The notes under the pieces: generated by a model
Told to the model about the DNA's origin: nothing
Database searches by the model: none
Seen by the model: the letters and a program-made list of their open reading frames with translations, nothing else
Made by a program: the position numbers and the translations under genes
Assembly (NCBI GenBank): GCA_030693705.1
Contig: JAUYAB010000046.1
Location: forward strand, 1 to 44,248
DNA length: 44,248 bases
Direction: 5' to 3'
DNA from: Ignavibacteria bacterium
GTDB taxonomy: Bacteria > Bacteroidota > Ignavibacteria > Ignavibacteriales > Ignavibacteriaceae
Part shown: positions 30,658-40,223 of the stretch, piece after piece
Layout: each line of letters starts with the position of its first letter
Numbering within the stretch: position 1 is the first letter of the stretch

Positions 30658-33642
30658 ATGAAGAATCTTAAAATCTTTTTACTCGCGCTGTTGATGTTTG
30701 TGCAGATGCTAAGCGCACAAATCAATTCACTACCATCGGCTTCTAAAGTTTCCGGTGAATATGATAATGAAGAAGTGTTGGAGTTTTATGAACCGGATAT
30801 TGATTCGTTTCAAGATTATAGCAAACCAACCACTTCTTTAAATATCCCTATAACCGTTTCGTTTACTAATAGGAATTTGTCGCAAATAATTAAATCAATT
30901 GCAAAAGCCTATAAGGTGAACTTCATTTTTGAAGACAAGCTCCTGAATATTGCCGGAATAAGTTATAAAGCTGAAAATAAACCGCTGCACGTTGTTCTGG
31001 ATGAACTGTTGGATCCGTTTGACGTAAGTTATTATGAATTCGAAGCAGACAAAATAGCTTTAGCAAAACGAACACGCATAGATGAAAAAACCGGAATTGT
31101 TAAAGGCATTATTAAAGATGAGACCGGTACGCCGCTCTATGGAGCAAGTGTATTGATAAAAGAATTGAAGATCGGATGTGCAACCGATACAAAAGGAAAT
31201 TATATAATTAAAAATATTCGTCCGGGTGATTATACTTTAGAAGTCTCCTTCGTAGGATACGAAAAAGCCACACGCAAAATAAAAGTTGTTGCCAGATTAG
31301 TTGTTGATCTAACCTTTACATTAAAAGCCTCAACCTTCTTAATTGGCGGGATGGTTGTAACGGGTCAAGTTGATCTTTTGCCAAAAGATGTATCGACTAA
31401 AACTACAATTCAGAGCGGTGAAATTGAACATTACCAGGCTTCAAGTTTAAAAGATGTTTTAGATTTAGTTCCGGGTGTGCAGAAAACCGACAATCCCGGA
31501 TTAGGAAAAACAAGTCAAATTACCGTGAGGGGAGATGAAGGGGATGGACTTTCTGCGTTTGGTACATTAGTGATTGTTGACGGAGTTCCGGTTTCCAATA
31601 ATGCAAATCTTCAATTTGAAAAACTAAGCGGATCTAAATTTGGCGGTTCAAATATGGGCGGCGGCGCAGATCTGCGTATGATTCCGGCTGATAATATTGA
31701 ATCGATCGAAGTTATTACCGGTTTACCTTCCGTACGTTATGGAGACGTTTCAGCCGGTGTAATTAATGTTCAAACCAAAATCGGCGCTTCTCCAAATCGA
31801 TTAAAACTTAAGAACAACCCTGACACCCGTGAAGGAAATTTGGGCGGGGGATTTTTAATCGGTGATAACGGTTTAAGTTATAACCTTAACGTTGCTCAAA
31901 GCGAAAGAGATATTAGAAAGACCGGAGATGAATATTTACGACTTACCGGGCAGGCAGTTTTTTCTTCAAATTATTTTGATGACGCTTTATCAATGAATAA
32001 TAAATTCAATTTTCAAAAAATCTTTGATGAAGAAGAGCCTAAGGGAGACGTTCAGCAAACAAAAAATTACAATAGAGGTTTTCAGTTAGGATATACTGTT
32101 TGGGGAAAGTACAAACCGGTTGATCTCCTTTCATCATGGGATTATAATGCTTTCGTAACGATGAGACGTGAGAACACAATGAAATCAGGTTTAAAACAAT
32201 CTGATTTAAGAATTCTTCCCAACGGAGATACAGTTTCAACATATCTTGGAAAAGTTGAAACAAAAGGAATTGAATGGACGGTCGGCAGCAGACTCGAATG
32301 GAATAATGTTTTTTATACCGGAGATATTATTCATAAAGTTATGATCGGCGCTGATCCGCAGTACAATGCTAATACCGGGCAAGGAGTAATATTTGATACG
32401 CTGTTTAGTTATTATGGAGTTGAATCCGGGAGAAGACCATATAGTTTTGATGATATACCGGGGCAATTTCTCTTGAACTTTTATGCCGAAGACAAAATGA
32501 CCGGTCATCTGTTTTTCGACTATAATATTATGCTGGGCTGTAGATATGAAATGTACCGTCCCTACAAATTTAATTTAAAAGGGCTATTGGGTGACGGTGA
32601 TTTAGTAAATTCGCATCAAGGAACTTACTTTAATCCCCGTGCAAGTGTAATGATCTATCTTTCTGAAACCAATCAAATCAGATTAAGCGCCGGTATTACT
32701 TCTAAATCTCCGCCGATGAGCAATATCTATCCGCCGGAAAGTGTTGTACCTTTTAGAAACCCTTATGACAGCACAACTACATATTTTAGATACGATAAAC
32801 GGGTTCCGGAATTAAAAGCATATAGAGAAAAACAGTTTGAATTTTCTTACGATCAAAAGTTCTTTAACATGATCGGAACTTCTTTCTCAGCATATTATAA
32901 AAAGAGACTCAATGAACCTGAATCACAAACTGTGCCTGTTTTCTTCTCAACTACCTACAATAATCATCTTTATGTTTTTTACACCGATAATTACTCCATC
33001 TATCAAAATTTAGGGTGGACTGAAAGTAAGGGCTTAGAATTTTCCTTGAAAACAAATAAGGTAAAGCCGTTAAATATGGAATTTCAGGTTGTTGGTTCGT
33101 ATAACTTCTTGAAGTCCGGCAGAAGCGGATATTCGTTCGGTTCAACTCCGGATACAGCGCTGGGGCAATATCCGAATTATCCTATTCCCAATATTCCAAT
33201 TGATACGGTTCTCGGATGGACTTATGATCCTGGGGGAAAATGGAGTGACAGATTTCAGATCAACTATTATGTTAAATACACCATTGCATCGTTGGGATTG
33301 TGGGTAACCGTACGTGCGGAACAGCTTGCATGGGAACGCAGCCAATCAACGGGCGGAGCTCCGCAAGATTTTTCTAAACTGAATGAAACTCAGAAAATAA
33401 GCTATTTATTCGATAGAGAAATTAAAAAGAAACCGAATAAATGGTTATTTAATATTAATGTAAGCAAGTCGCTATTTCCCGGCGGTGAAGTTTCTTTTTA
33501 TGTGAATAATTTCTTAGATGATCCTGCTGTAAGAACTTATTATAGAACTCCTACTATTCAAGATCAAGATAGTAGAAATCCTGCGCTTACGTATGGTATT
33601 GAGTTTAGTTTTATCGTTGATAAATTATTTGGAAGAGATTAA
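30658..33642 (+). CDS. TonB-dependent outer-membrane receptor with STN domain
   Basis: A 994-aa receptor. In order: signal peptide (LLALLMFVQMLSAQ), STN signalling domain (about 45-125; NIPITVSFTNRNLSQIIKSI), carboxypeptidase-regulatory-like domain (about 147-230; GIIKDETGTPLYGASVLIK), plug (about 250-370; LKDVLDLVPGVQKTD and the GLPSVRYGDVSAGVINV end), and a 22-strand-type barrel to the C terminus. The barrel ends in a conserved YGIEFSFIVDKLF stretch rather than in a final Phe. The STN domain plus the neighbouring sigma/FecR pair implies ligand-induced self-regulation. No SusD partner follows; instead DUF4876-like lipoproteins do. The ligand is likely a metal complex or vitamin, by analogy only. 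Confidence 0.93.
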   Translation: MKNLKIFLLALLMFVQMLSAQINSLPSASKVSGEYDNEEVLEFYEPDIDSFQDYSKPTTSLNIPITVSFTNRNLSQIIKSIAKAYKVNFIFEDKLLNIAGISYKAENKPLHVVLDELLDPFDVSYYEFEADKIALAKRTRIDEKTGIVKGIIKDETGTPLYGASVLIKELKIGCATDTKGNYIIKNIRPGDYTLEVSFVGYEKATRKIKVVARLVVDLTFTLKASTFLIGGMVVTGQVDLLPKDVSTKTTIQSGEIEHYQASSLKDVLDLVPGVQKTDNPGLGKTSQITVRGDEGDGLSAFGTLVIVDGVPVSNNANLQFEKLSGSKFGGSNMGGGADLRMIPADNIESIEVITGLPSVRYGDVSAGVINVQTKIGASPNRLKLKNNPDTREGNLGGGFLIGDNGLSYNLNVAQSERDIRKTGDEYLRLTGQAVFSSNYFDDALSMNNKFNFQKIFDEEEPKGDVQQTKNYNRGFQLGYTVWGKYKPVDLLSSWDYNAFVTMRRENTMKSGLKQSDLRILPNGDTVSTYLGKVETKGIEWTVGSRLEWNNVFYTGDIIHKVMIGADPQYNANTGQGVIFDTLFSYYGVESGRRPYSFDDIPGQFLLNFYAEDKMTGHLFFDYNIMLGCRYEMYRPYKFNLKGLLGDGDLVNSHQGTYFNPRASVMIYLSETNQIRLSAGITSKSPPMSNIYPPESVVPFRNPYDSTTTYFRYDKRVPELKAYREKQFEFSYDQKFFNMIGTSFSAYYKKRLNEPESQTVPVFFSTTYNNHLYVFYTDNYSIYQNLGWTESKGLEFSLKTNKVKPLNMEFQVVGSYNFLKSGRSGYSFGSTPDTALGQYPNYPIPNIPIDTVLGWTYDPGGKWSDRFQINYYVKYTIASLGLWVTVRAEQLAWERSQSTGGAPQDFSKLNETQKISYLFDREIKKKPNKWLFNINVSKSLFPGGEVSFYVNNFLDDPAVRTYYRTPTIQDQDSRNPALTYGIEFSFIVDKLFGRD

Positions 33643-34737
33643 ATGATGAAGATATTTATACCAATTTATATTATGCTGATCTTATTTGCCGGGTGTAAGG
33701 AAAATCCTCCGGTAGGTGTTGACGGCGGTGCGGAGATACAGTTATTTTCAGTCTGGGATTCAGTTCAACAGGATCAAAGTACTGTAACTTTACCAATGAA
33801 AAATGCCAAAGCCATTCTAACTTCCGAATACGGAACATTCGTAAAAATGACTGATGAAAATGGAATCTTGAATCTTTCCGGTCTTCCTTCAGCAGTTTAT
33901 AGCATTTCAATTCGGATGCAGCATCCATCGGATCCAAGTATTTTACTTGTCGGATCACTTCGCGATGTGCAGGTTCAGTCCGGAACTAAATTTATTGATA
34001 CTATTCTTGCAAAACCGATCTCATCGTTTGGAATTGCCATCAACGAAGTTTATGCATGCGGACCTGTGAATAACATCTTTTTCTTTTTCGATCAATTTAT
34101 TGAACTCTATAATTCCAGCGATAGTGTAAAATATCTTGACGGTATACAGGTTATGCGGGTTTCCGGGAACAGCGCCGGTAAAGGCGCAGGCGCAGATGAA
34201 GATGATGATGGTGATATTGACGGCATAACGTACATCTTCAAATTCCCGGGAAATCCCGGAGAACATAATATTCCATTCAATCCAAAAATGTTTCAGGTTT
34301 TAGCTTCGGATGGAATAAATCATAAAAGTACGCTTTCAAATAGTGTTGATCTGAGCAATGCAGACTGGGAATTCTACAACCAATTCTCCGCAAATGATAT
34401 TGATAATCCGAATGTAAAAAACTTGATCAATATCCGGGCTGATCGAACTGTTGATTTTTTAATCGGACTTAATGATGATATTTTGGTTATTGCTTCCGGA
34501 GCTGATACGGTTTGGACAGATGGGATTGATATCGCTTCAATCATTGACGGATTTGAATATCAGTCGAGCCCAACATTAATGAAAACATTAGACAACAGAG
34601 TTGATAGAGGGTTTGCTCTTAGTCCAAGCAGATACAGCGGACAATCGATGCAGCGCCGGGATTCCGGCGGCGATACAAATGATTCATCGCTTGACTGGGA
34701 AATTATTCCGTTCCCAACACCAGGATACTTTAAGTAA
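33643..34737 (+). CDS. DUF4876-like lipoprotein, first copy
   Basis: A 364-aa lipoprotein (lipobox LFAGC). Residues about 25-110 form a carboxypeptidase-regulatory-like beta-sandwich (AILTSEYGTFVKMTDENGI, SGLPSAVYSISIRM). Residues about 125-360 match the DUF4876 pattern: INEVYACGPVNNIFFFFDQF then IELYNSSDSVKYLDGIQVM, an acidic loop GADEDDDGDIDG that may bind calcium, NIDNPNVKNL and the terminal SMQRRDSGGDTNDSSLDWE motif. It begins directly at the receptor's stop codon (ATG 33643 or 33646), so it is coupled to it. DUF4876 lipoproteins accompany TonB receptors in Bacteroidota, probably as surface ligand-binding partners. The family name is from memory of the pattern. Confidence 0.75.
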   Translation: MMKIFIPIYIMLILFAGCKENPPVGVDGGAEIQLFSVWDSVQQDQSTVTLPMKNAKAILTSEYGTFVKMTDENGILNLSGLPSAVYSISIRMQHPSDPSILLVGSLRDVQVQSGTKFIDTILAKPISSFGIAINEVYACGPVNNIFFFFDQFIELYNSSDSVKYLDGIQVMRVSGNSAGKGAGADEDDDGDIDGITYIFKFPGNPGEHNIPFNPKMFQVLASDGINHKSTLSNSVDLSNADWEFYNQFSANDIDNPNVKNLINIRADRTVDFLIGLNDDILVIASGADTVWTDGIDIASIIDGFEYQSSPTLMKTLDNRVDRGFALSPSRYSGQSMQRRDSGGDTNDSSLDWEIIPFPTPGYFK

Positions 34738-34746
34738 TTAACTAAG

Positions 34747-35871
34747 ATGAAAACAATAACACAGAATATGGTGAATCGGAAAGTCTCGTTATTGGCATTT
34801 GCCATACTAACGATAATTCTAACCGGTTGCACGGAAAAACTTCCGACAACTTACGACGGAGATGCTAAAATTGAATTAATGGCTGTTTGGGATACTTCAA
34901 CTGTTGAAGGGATTACAACATATATTCCTTTGAAAAACGCAAAAGTAATTTTATCATCGGAATATGGCATATCCGTTCGTACTACAGATGAGAATGGTAA
35001 GATGCTCATCTCAGGATTACCATCTTCCACTTATAGCATATCAGTACGAATGCCGCATCCTCTTGATGAAAATATTCTTCTTGTTGGAAGTGTAAGAGAT
35101 AGGGAAATTACTACCGGAAAAGTTTTTACCGATACCGTAATCGCAAAACCAATTTCAAGCACGGGTATTTCAATTAACGAAATTTATGCAAGCGGACCTG
35201 TTAACAGCATCTTTTATTTTTATGACCAGTTTATTGAATTATATAATGCGAGCGACAGTGTAAAGTATGTGGACGGAATGCTCGTTATGAGAGTCTCCGG
35301 AAATAATGAAGGCGGAAAAGGTCCCGGCGCCGATGAAGGGGATGACGGAGATATTGACGGTGTTACATACGCATTCAAATTTCCCGGAAATCCCGGAGAA
35401 CACAATTATCCTTTTTATCCAAAAACATTTTTAATTCTTGCGCAAGATGCGGTTAATCATAAAAACACAGTATCAGCCAGCATCGATCTTTCAAATGCAA
35501 GTTGGGAATTCTATAATCAGTTTTCAGCAAATGATATTGACAATCCGAATGTGCCAAATCTTATTAATGTAAGGGCGGATAAAACGGTTGACTTTATGAT
35601 CAATCTTTCAAGTGACGTAATTGTTGTTTCATCAGGAGTTGATTCCAACTGGGTTGATGGTATTGATATTTCTACAGTTATTGACGGAGTAGAATATCAA
35701 TCTTCGCTTACAGTATCAAAAACTATAGATAACAGAGTAGATAGAGGTTTTGTTTTAAGTCCGCCAAAATATGGCGGTCAATCAATGCAAAGACGTGAGC
35801 CTGGCGCCGATGCAAACGATGCAACGTTGGATTGGGAAATTATTCCAAAACCCACACCTGGTTACCAGTGA
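34747..35871 (+). CDS. DUF4876-like lipoprotein, second copy
   Basis: A 374-aa paralogue of the preceding protein, well over half identical by eye and collinear throughout (ISINEIYASGPVNSIFYFYD, IELYNASDSVKYVDGMLVM, the acidic loop GADEGDDGDIDG, SMQRREPGADANDATLDWE). Lipobox LTGC. Starts 9 nt after the first copy's stop; an internal ATG at 34768 is an alternative that gives a tighter signal peptide (MVNRKVSLLAFAILTIILTGC). A local tandem duplication followed by divergence is the simplest origin, possibly allowing two ligands or a heterodimer on one receptor. Confidence 0.75.
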   Translation: MKTITQNMVNRKVSLLAFAILTIILTGCTEKLPTTYDGDAKIELMAVWDTSTVEGITTYIPLKNAKVILSSEYGISVRTTDENGKMLISGLPSSTYSISVRMPHPLDENILLVGSVRDREITTGKVFTDTVIAKPISSTGISINEIYASGPVNSIFYFYDQFIELYNASDSVKYVDGMLVMRVSGNNEGGKGPGADEGDDGDIDGVTYAFKFPGNPGEHNYPFYPKTFLILAQDAVNHKNTVSASIDLSNASWEFYNQFSANDIDNPNVPNLINVRADKTVDFMINLSSDVIVVSSGVDSNWVDGIDISTVIDGVEYQSSLTVSKTIDNRVDRGFVLSPPKYGGQSMQRREPGADANDATLDWEIIPKPTPGYQ

Positions 35872-35908
35872 TAAAAATTTATTAACTAATTAGGGAAAAA
35901 AAAGATTA

Positions 35909-36796
35909 ATGGAAAATGTCGTTGAAGTTAAAAACCTAACTCATTACTACGGGAACAAACTCGTTTTTGAAAATTTCAATTTTGAAATTAAAAGCGGAAG
36001 AATTTTCGGGTTATTGGGTAAAAATGGTACCGGAAAGACCACTACCATTAATATCTTAAATGGATTCTTAAAACCAACAAGCGGGCAGTGTTTAATGTTC
36101 GGAGAAGATTCCTATAAACTTTCTCCGGAAACAAAAGCAAGAGTTGGATTTCTAATTGAAGGGCATATCCAGTATAGTTTTATGTCGATCAAACAAATAG
36201 AAAAATTCTATTCGGCTTTTTATCCCAAGTGGAAAAAAGAGCCTTATTACGAATTGATGGCAAAGTTGGAAGTAACACAAGATCAAAAGTTATCTAAGAT
36301 GTCTTGCGGGCAGCGTTCACAAGTTGCGCTTGGATTAATCCTTGCACAAGACCCCGATCTTTTAATTCTTGATGATTATTCAATGGGACTTGACGCAGGC
36401 TATCGAAGACTTTTCCTTGACTATTTAATTGAATATGCTAAGGCTGAAGCAAAGACGATCTTTATTACTTCGCACATCATTCAAGATCTTGAAAACTTTT
36501 TAGATGATTGCCTGATTATTGACTACCGGTCTGTTTTAGTTGCTATGCCGATAAAAGAATTTCAGAAAACATTTAAACAGTACAAGTTTCATGTTCCTAA
36601 TCCGGAATTCAGATTATCAAAAAATAATATTATTAAGAACTATGAAATTTTAAAAGATAAAGCAACCGTTTACACATTTTCTGAACGACCCGAACTGGAA
36701 GCTTATCTTAATTCACTAAGCATAAACAATTCTACTGTTGAAGAAGTCCCCATGACGTTGGAAGATGCTTTCATCGGTATCACCGGAAAATATTAG
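35909..36796 (+). CDS. ABC transporter ATP-binding protein with atypical motifs
   Basis: A 295-aa ABC ATPase. Walker A is GKNGTGKTT (37-45, Lys43), the signature motif reads MSCGQ (131-135) instead of LSGGQ, and Walker B is LLILDDYSMGLD (151-162), with Asp156 where the catalytic Glu of LDEPT normally stands. The H-loop His is kept in ITSHIIQDLENF. The C-terminal ~70 residues are an extra domain as in GldA/CcmA-like export ATPases. The protein pairs with the permease 9 nt downstream. The E-to-D change may slow hydrolysis. It lies in the receptor operon, so it probably serves the same substrate or remodels the envelope; direction is unknown. Confidence 0.87.
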   Translation: MENVVEVKNLTHYYGNKLVFENFNFEIKSGRIFGLLGKNGTGKTTTINILNGFLKPTSGQCLMFGEDSYKLSPETKARVGFLIEGHIQYSFMSIKQIEKFYSAFYPKWKKEPYYELMAKLEVTQDQKLSKMSCGQRSQVALGLILAQDPDLLILDDYSMGLDAGYRRLFLDYLIEYAKAEAKTIFITSHIIQDLENFLDDCLIIDYRSVLVAMPIKEFQKTFKQYKFHVPNPEFRLSKNNIIKNYEILKDKATVYTFSERPELEAYLNSLSINNSTVEEVPMTLEDAFIGITGKY

Positions 36797-36805
36797 GAGA
36801 TTATA

Positions 36806-37468
36806 ATGTATTCAGCTTTACTCTACAAAGAGTGGTTAAAAATAAGATGGGCTTTTTTTAGTATGGTCTTTCTTACTATGTTAACATTAATGTATATAGC
36901 CCTCAACATGTCGTCTTACAATGAATTTATGACGGCAAAAGGGTTTTGGGGAAATGTTATTTTACTTGGATTCCCATTTTTTACGGATATCAAATATATT
37001 CCGTTGTTGATCGGAGTTGTAATTGCGATTGTACAATTTTCTCCTGAAATGAACTTATCCCGGTTAAAACTTACACTTCATCTACCGGCAGACGAAAATA
37101 AACTTTTATTACAAATGATAAGTTTAGGTTTTATGTTATTAACAATTCTCTTTTTCCTTATTGCGATTATTCTTTGGGCAATTGTTGGGATTTACTTCCC
37201 GGCAGAAGTAGTAGCATTTGTGTTGAGCGCCTCATTTCCCTGGCTTGTTGTCGGAGTAGCTTCTTATTTTTTAACTGCTGCAATAATTCTTGAGCCGGTT
37301 TGGGCAAGAAGGTTAATCCTTATTCCTTTTGCTCTTGGATTTTTAGATATCTACCTAAGTATTGCAAATACACATCTACAATTGATCACATTTTTAGTTT
37401 TTGCAGCCATAGTTTCATCATTGCTGATCTTATTTTCAGGATATCATTTTAAAAGAGGAATAAAGTAA
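36806..37468 (+). CDS. ABC transporter membrane subunit
   Basis: A 220-aa integral membrane protein with six hydrophobic segments (for example FSMVFLTMLTLMYIALNM, SLGFMLLTILFFLIAIIL, VLSASFPWLVVGVASYFL, LITFLVFAAIVSSLLILF). An amphipathic N-terminal helix (LYKEWLKIRW) would act as the coupling helix, as in ABC-2 permeases. GGAGATTATA precedes the ATG. Its stop codon overlaps the next gene's start by one base (TAATG), so translation is coupled. The ATPase partner is directly upstream. Confidence 0.82.
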   Translation: MYSALLYKEWLKIRWAFFSMVFLTMLTLMYIALNMSSYNEFMTAKGFWGNVILLGFPFFTDIKYIPLLIGVVIAIVQFSPEMNLSRLKLTLHLPADENKLLLQMISLGFMLLTILFFLIAIILWAIVGIYFPAEVVAFVLSASFPWLVVGVASYFLTAAIILEPVWARRLILIPFALGFLDIYLSIANTHLQLITFLVFAAIVSSLLILFSGYHFKRGIK

Positions 37469-38712
37469 TGCTTGTTAAATCATCCAGATTGTTTTATTTG
37501 CTCTTAATCGTTTTTGTAACGTCGATCTTTATCCCAAAATATTATTGGATGAAATTCGAAAAAAATATAAAAGCCCCGGCAGTATTTTTCAGCCCGGTAA
37601 TAGATCAGTTCCTTGTTAGAAAACAAACGAGCCTCGAAAAATTCTGTGTCGACCCAAAGGGGAAGGAATACTCGCGAGAAGAATTTGAAACGCTAATGCC
37701 GCTGCTTAATTACCGGCAGTTGGTGCTTGAAGATAAACTTCCTGATTCACTTCACGGAGAACTGTTAATTATCGATAAAATCAGGATAAATAATATTACT
37801 TTGAAAATTTATCCGGCAGATATTGATCTCAGTCAAATCCAGTTGTTCCCGATGTTCGAATCACGTTCAGGAAGAGTGAGATTAGAAATGCCTGATGACT
37901 ATTTCAGAATTGCTAAAAGGATGGAATTTATTGATTGTGCCTCCAATACAGTTGTCGAGAAAAAAAGTCTTTGCTTTACTACTTACTTAAATGCAAAACA
38001 TTTTTCTTTCCCGGCAAAAATGATTGCCGGAAACCCCACCACAAAAAAAGCATTTGATGAAGGTTACTTTGTTCTTGATTCAAAGAACAATCTGTTCCAT
38101 ATAAAAATGATTAAGGGAAAACCTTTCTGCGTGAATACCAATATTCCTAACAACCTCGATATCGCTTTCATGAGAGTTATGGAAATGCCTTTAAAGGAAT
38201 ATTACGGTGTCATCATCACTAAACCTGGCGATGTTTATCTAATCAGCTACGACAATTATAAGCTTATCAAACTTCCCTTAACCGAGTATGATATTGAAAA
38301 AGATATTTTCGCATTGGTTGGAGATCAATTCTTCCGAACCATATCATTAATCAGTTCAAATCAAATTCGTACAATTGCAACCGACCGGAATTATAAGATC
38401 GTTGACCGGTATGAAGAAATGTGGAAAGATAATGCTCAATCATCGGCGGGAGTAGTTGCTTCATACATTTTTCCTTTCACTTTAAAGTTGAATGATGAAA
38501 ATAGTTCTTTTTCAAATTTCCATTTCAATTTTGCGGGAGCTTCTTCGTTTATTGGAATGATCATCTTTACAATACTTACATACGTTCTGTTACTTAAACG
38601 AAAAATCTCACTAAAGAAGGGATGGTTTGATCTTGTGCTGGTTCTTATTACCGGTATCTATGGATTTATCGCGGTTCTCCTTGTTAAAAATGTTGACAAG
38701 AATTTGGAATAA
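37468..38712 (+). CDS. membrane-anchored protein, DUF4857-like
   Basis: A 414-aa protein with an N-terminal helix (LFYLLLIVFVTSIFIPKYY), a long soluble central region of about 330 residues with mixed strands and helices (RKQTSLEKFCVDPKGKEYSR, VYLISYDNYKLIKLPL), and two C-terminal membrane helices (FIGMIIFTILTYVLLL and FDLVLVLITGIYGFIAVLLV). In Bacteroidota a protein of this layout (DUF4857) follows an ABC ATPase/permease pair in similar operons, which is why I use that name, tentatively. It is coupled to the permease by the overlapping TAATG. Role unknown; it may be a periplasmic accessory domain of the transporter. Confidence 0.65.
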   Translation: MLVKSSRLFYLLLIVFVTSIFIPKYYWMKFEKNIKAPAVFFSPVIDQFLVRKQTSLEKFCVDPKGKEYSREEFETLMPLLNYRQLVLEDKLPDSLHGELLIIDKIRINNITLKIYPADIDLSQIQLFPMFESRSGRVRLEMPDDYFRIAKRMEFIDCASNTVVEKKSLCFTTYLNAKHFSFPAKMIAGNPTTKKAFDEGYFVLDSKNNLFHIKMIKGKPFCVNTNIPNNLDIAFMRVMEMPLKEYYGVIITKPGDVYLISYDNYKLIKLPLTEYDIEKDIFALVGDQFFRTISLISSNQIRTIATDRNYKIVDRYEEMWKDNAQSSAGVVASYIFPFTLKLNDENSSFSNFHFNFAGASSFIGMIIFTILTYVLLLKRKISLKKGWFDLVLVLITGIYGFIAVLLVKNVDKNLE

Positions 38713-38722
38713 CGGAGCAATG

Positions 38723-40186
38723 ATGAAAAAAGTTTTTTTCTTTGTCGCATTACTACTGCTGGTTTCAACCTTTGTTACTGCTCAGGTAAGCAGAACGAGC
38801 GGAATGGGAGGAGTAACTTATTCTATTAAAGATATCGATCATTCTTTTGATCCTTATGATTTGGGAAAGAATCCGGCTTGGCTTGCATTGGATGAAACTG
38901 AAACCTGGTTACGGATCTTACCATCGATAGATTATTCAAACGGGAACTACAAAAAATATTATGACCCGCAATCTGTGACGAATTATAATTTGGGATTTAG
39001 AGGTGTAAAACCATTAGGAGTAGACGGCACATTTCTAGGCGAAACTTATTATTCATACGAAATGCGAAGGGACATAAACAGAAGTTTAAAATACGATACC
39101 TATGGCGGTGAAGCTTTTTTTATGGCTGATACTACTCAAGGAACATTCCGCTATAACGGACCTTCGATAAAATTTATGTATAGCTTCGAGTTGTTTCCCG
39201 ACTTGTATTTGGGAGCTTCCGTTAACTACCGTATCCTTGATGGACTGAAGAACGTTTACTCACGGGCAACCGTTCTTTATAGAGAAGTCGGGGGAACAGT
39301 TGGACTCGCCTATAGATTATCTCCTGAATTTAGTATTGGTTTAACCGGTGTTTTATCGGACGATCAAGAAAAGATTGAAGCAAAAAGTGAAGATCTAACT
39401 GAAGTTGAGATTTTTAATTTCCGTGGTGAAACTTATTCTGTGAGGAAAAGATCATCTTCGGTAAACCAAACAATCAGAAAAAAGGGCAGGGGAATCGGTA
39501 CACAATTGTATTATACTCCGGATGAAAAATCAGAATATGGATTGCACGCTGATTTATTCAATTCGGATGAGGATATTCTTATTCCATACTCAACTTCAAC
39601 TCAATCATTTGAAGAGTATAGCGAAGGTTATGCAAGTTTTCAAAATTATAATATCTTGTTTCGTGGGAGATATGAATTGTTGAAAGATCTCTTGTTAGGC
39701 GGGAGTTTTGAAATACATCATCGCAATAGCTGGTCTAAAAATCCTGCCAGAGATTTGCTGCTCTGGGAATGGAAAGTAAACTCGTGGAATGTTGGGATTG
39801 GCGCATCATATCAATTTGATCAAAATCTTTTACTTTCGTTAGAATATGAATTTGAAAAAGTAACTTCTGATTCCTCCAAATACATTGATTCCCGTTCAGC
39901 CAATTTCGCTTCGAATAATCATCTTATCAGAACGGGAATAGAGCAAGAGATTTTCGATAATTTGTTTGCTCGAGCCGGATTCAATTATGGAATCATCCCG
40001 GAAGATATTCTAAGCGGCGGAAAAGATGTAAACTACTATGTGGTTACCCTTGGTACCGGTTTAAAGTTTAACAATTCTTTTGATGTTGATTTAACATTTG
40101 TGTATAACAGTTATCAACCGAAAAACGAGAATATTAAAAGAACTCGTTTCGGCAGTTTCCTAACTGTAAAATTATTTTCATTCTGA
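38723..40186 (+). CDS. outer-membrane beta-barrel protein closing the uptake operon (DUF6850-like)
   Basis: A 487-aa barrel protein. Signal peptide VFFFVALLLLVSTFVTAQ, then many amphipathic strands (YKKYYDPQSVTNYNLGFRG, DLYLGASVNYRILDGLKNV, LLLSLEYEFEKVTSD, FGSFLTVKLFSF). The terminal Phe is the classic outer-membrane end signal. I start at ATG 38723 because GGAG (38714-38717) is 5 nt upstream; the open frame reaches back to 38627 inside the previous gene. It resembles the DUF6850-type barrels that accompany DUF4876 and TonB receptors in Bacteroidota. A second pore in an operon that already has a TonB receptor suggests a role in release or assembly rather than first entry, but this is inference. 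Confidence 0.7.
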   Translation: MKKVFFFVALLLLVSTFVTAQVSRTSGMGGVTYSIKDIDHSFDPYDLGKNPAWLALDETETWLRILPSIDYSNGNYKKYYDPQSVTNYNLGFRGVKPLGVDGTFLGETYYSYEMRRDINRSLKYDTYGGEAFFMADTTQGTFRYNGPSIKFMYSFELFPDLYLGASVNYRILDGLKNVYSRATVLYREVGGTVGLAYRLSPEFSIGLTGVLSDDQEKIEAKSEDLTEVEIFNFRGETYSVRKRSSSVNQTIRKKGRGIGTQLYYTPDEKSEYGLHADLFNSDEDILIPYSTSTQSFEEYSEGYASFQNYNILFRGRYELLKDLLLGGSFEIHHRNSWSKNPARDLLLWEWKVNSWNVGIGASYQFDQNLLLSLEYEFEKVTSDSSKYIDSRSANFASNNHLIRTGIEQEIFDNLFARAGFNYGIIPEDILSGGKDVNYYVVTLGTGLKFNNSFDVDLTFVYNSYQPKNENIKRTRFGSFLTVKLFSF

Positions 40187-40223
40187 TGAAATTTATTTTT
40201 AGTAATTAATATTGGAGCATATC

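Noticed and set aside
38627-38722. 31-residue N-terminal extension of the barrel protein at 38723
   Set aside because: It overlaps the preceding gene and would precede the signal peptide. GGAG is correctly spaced from ATG 38723.
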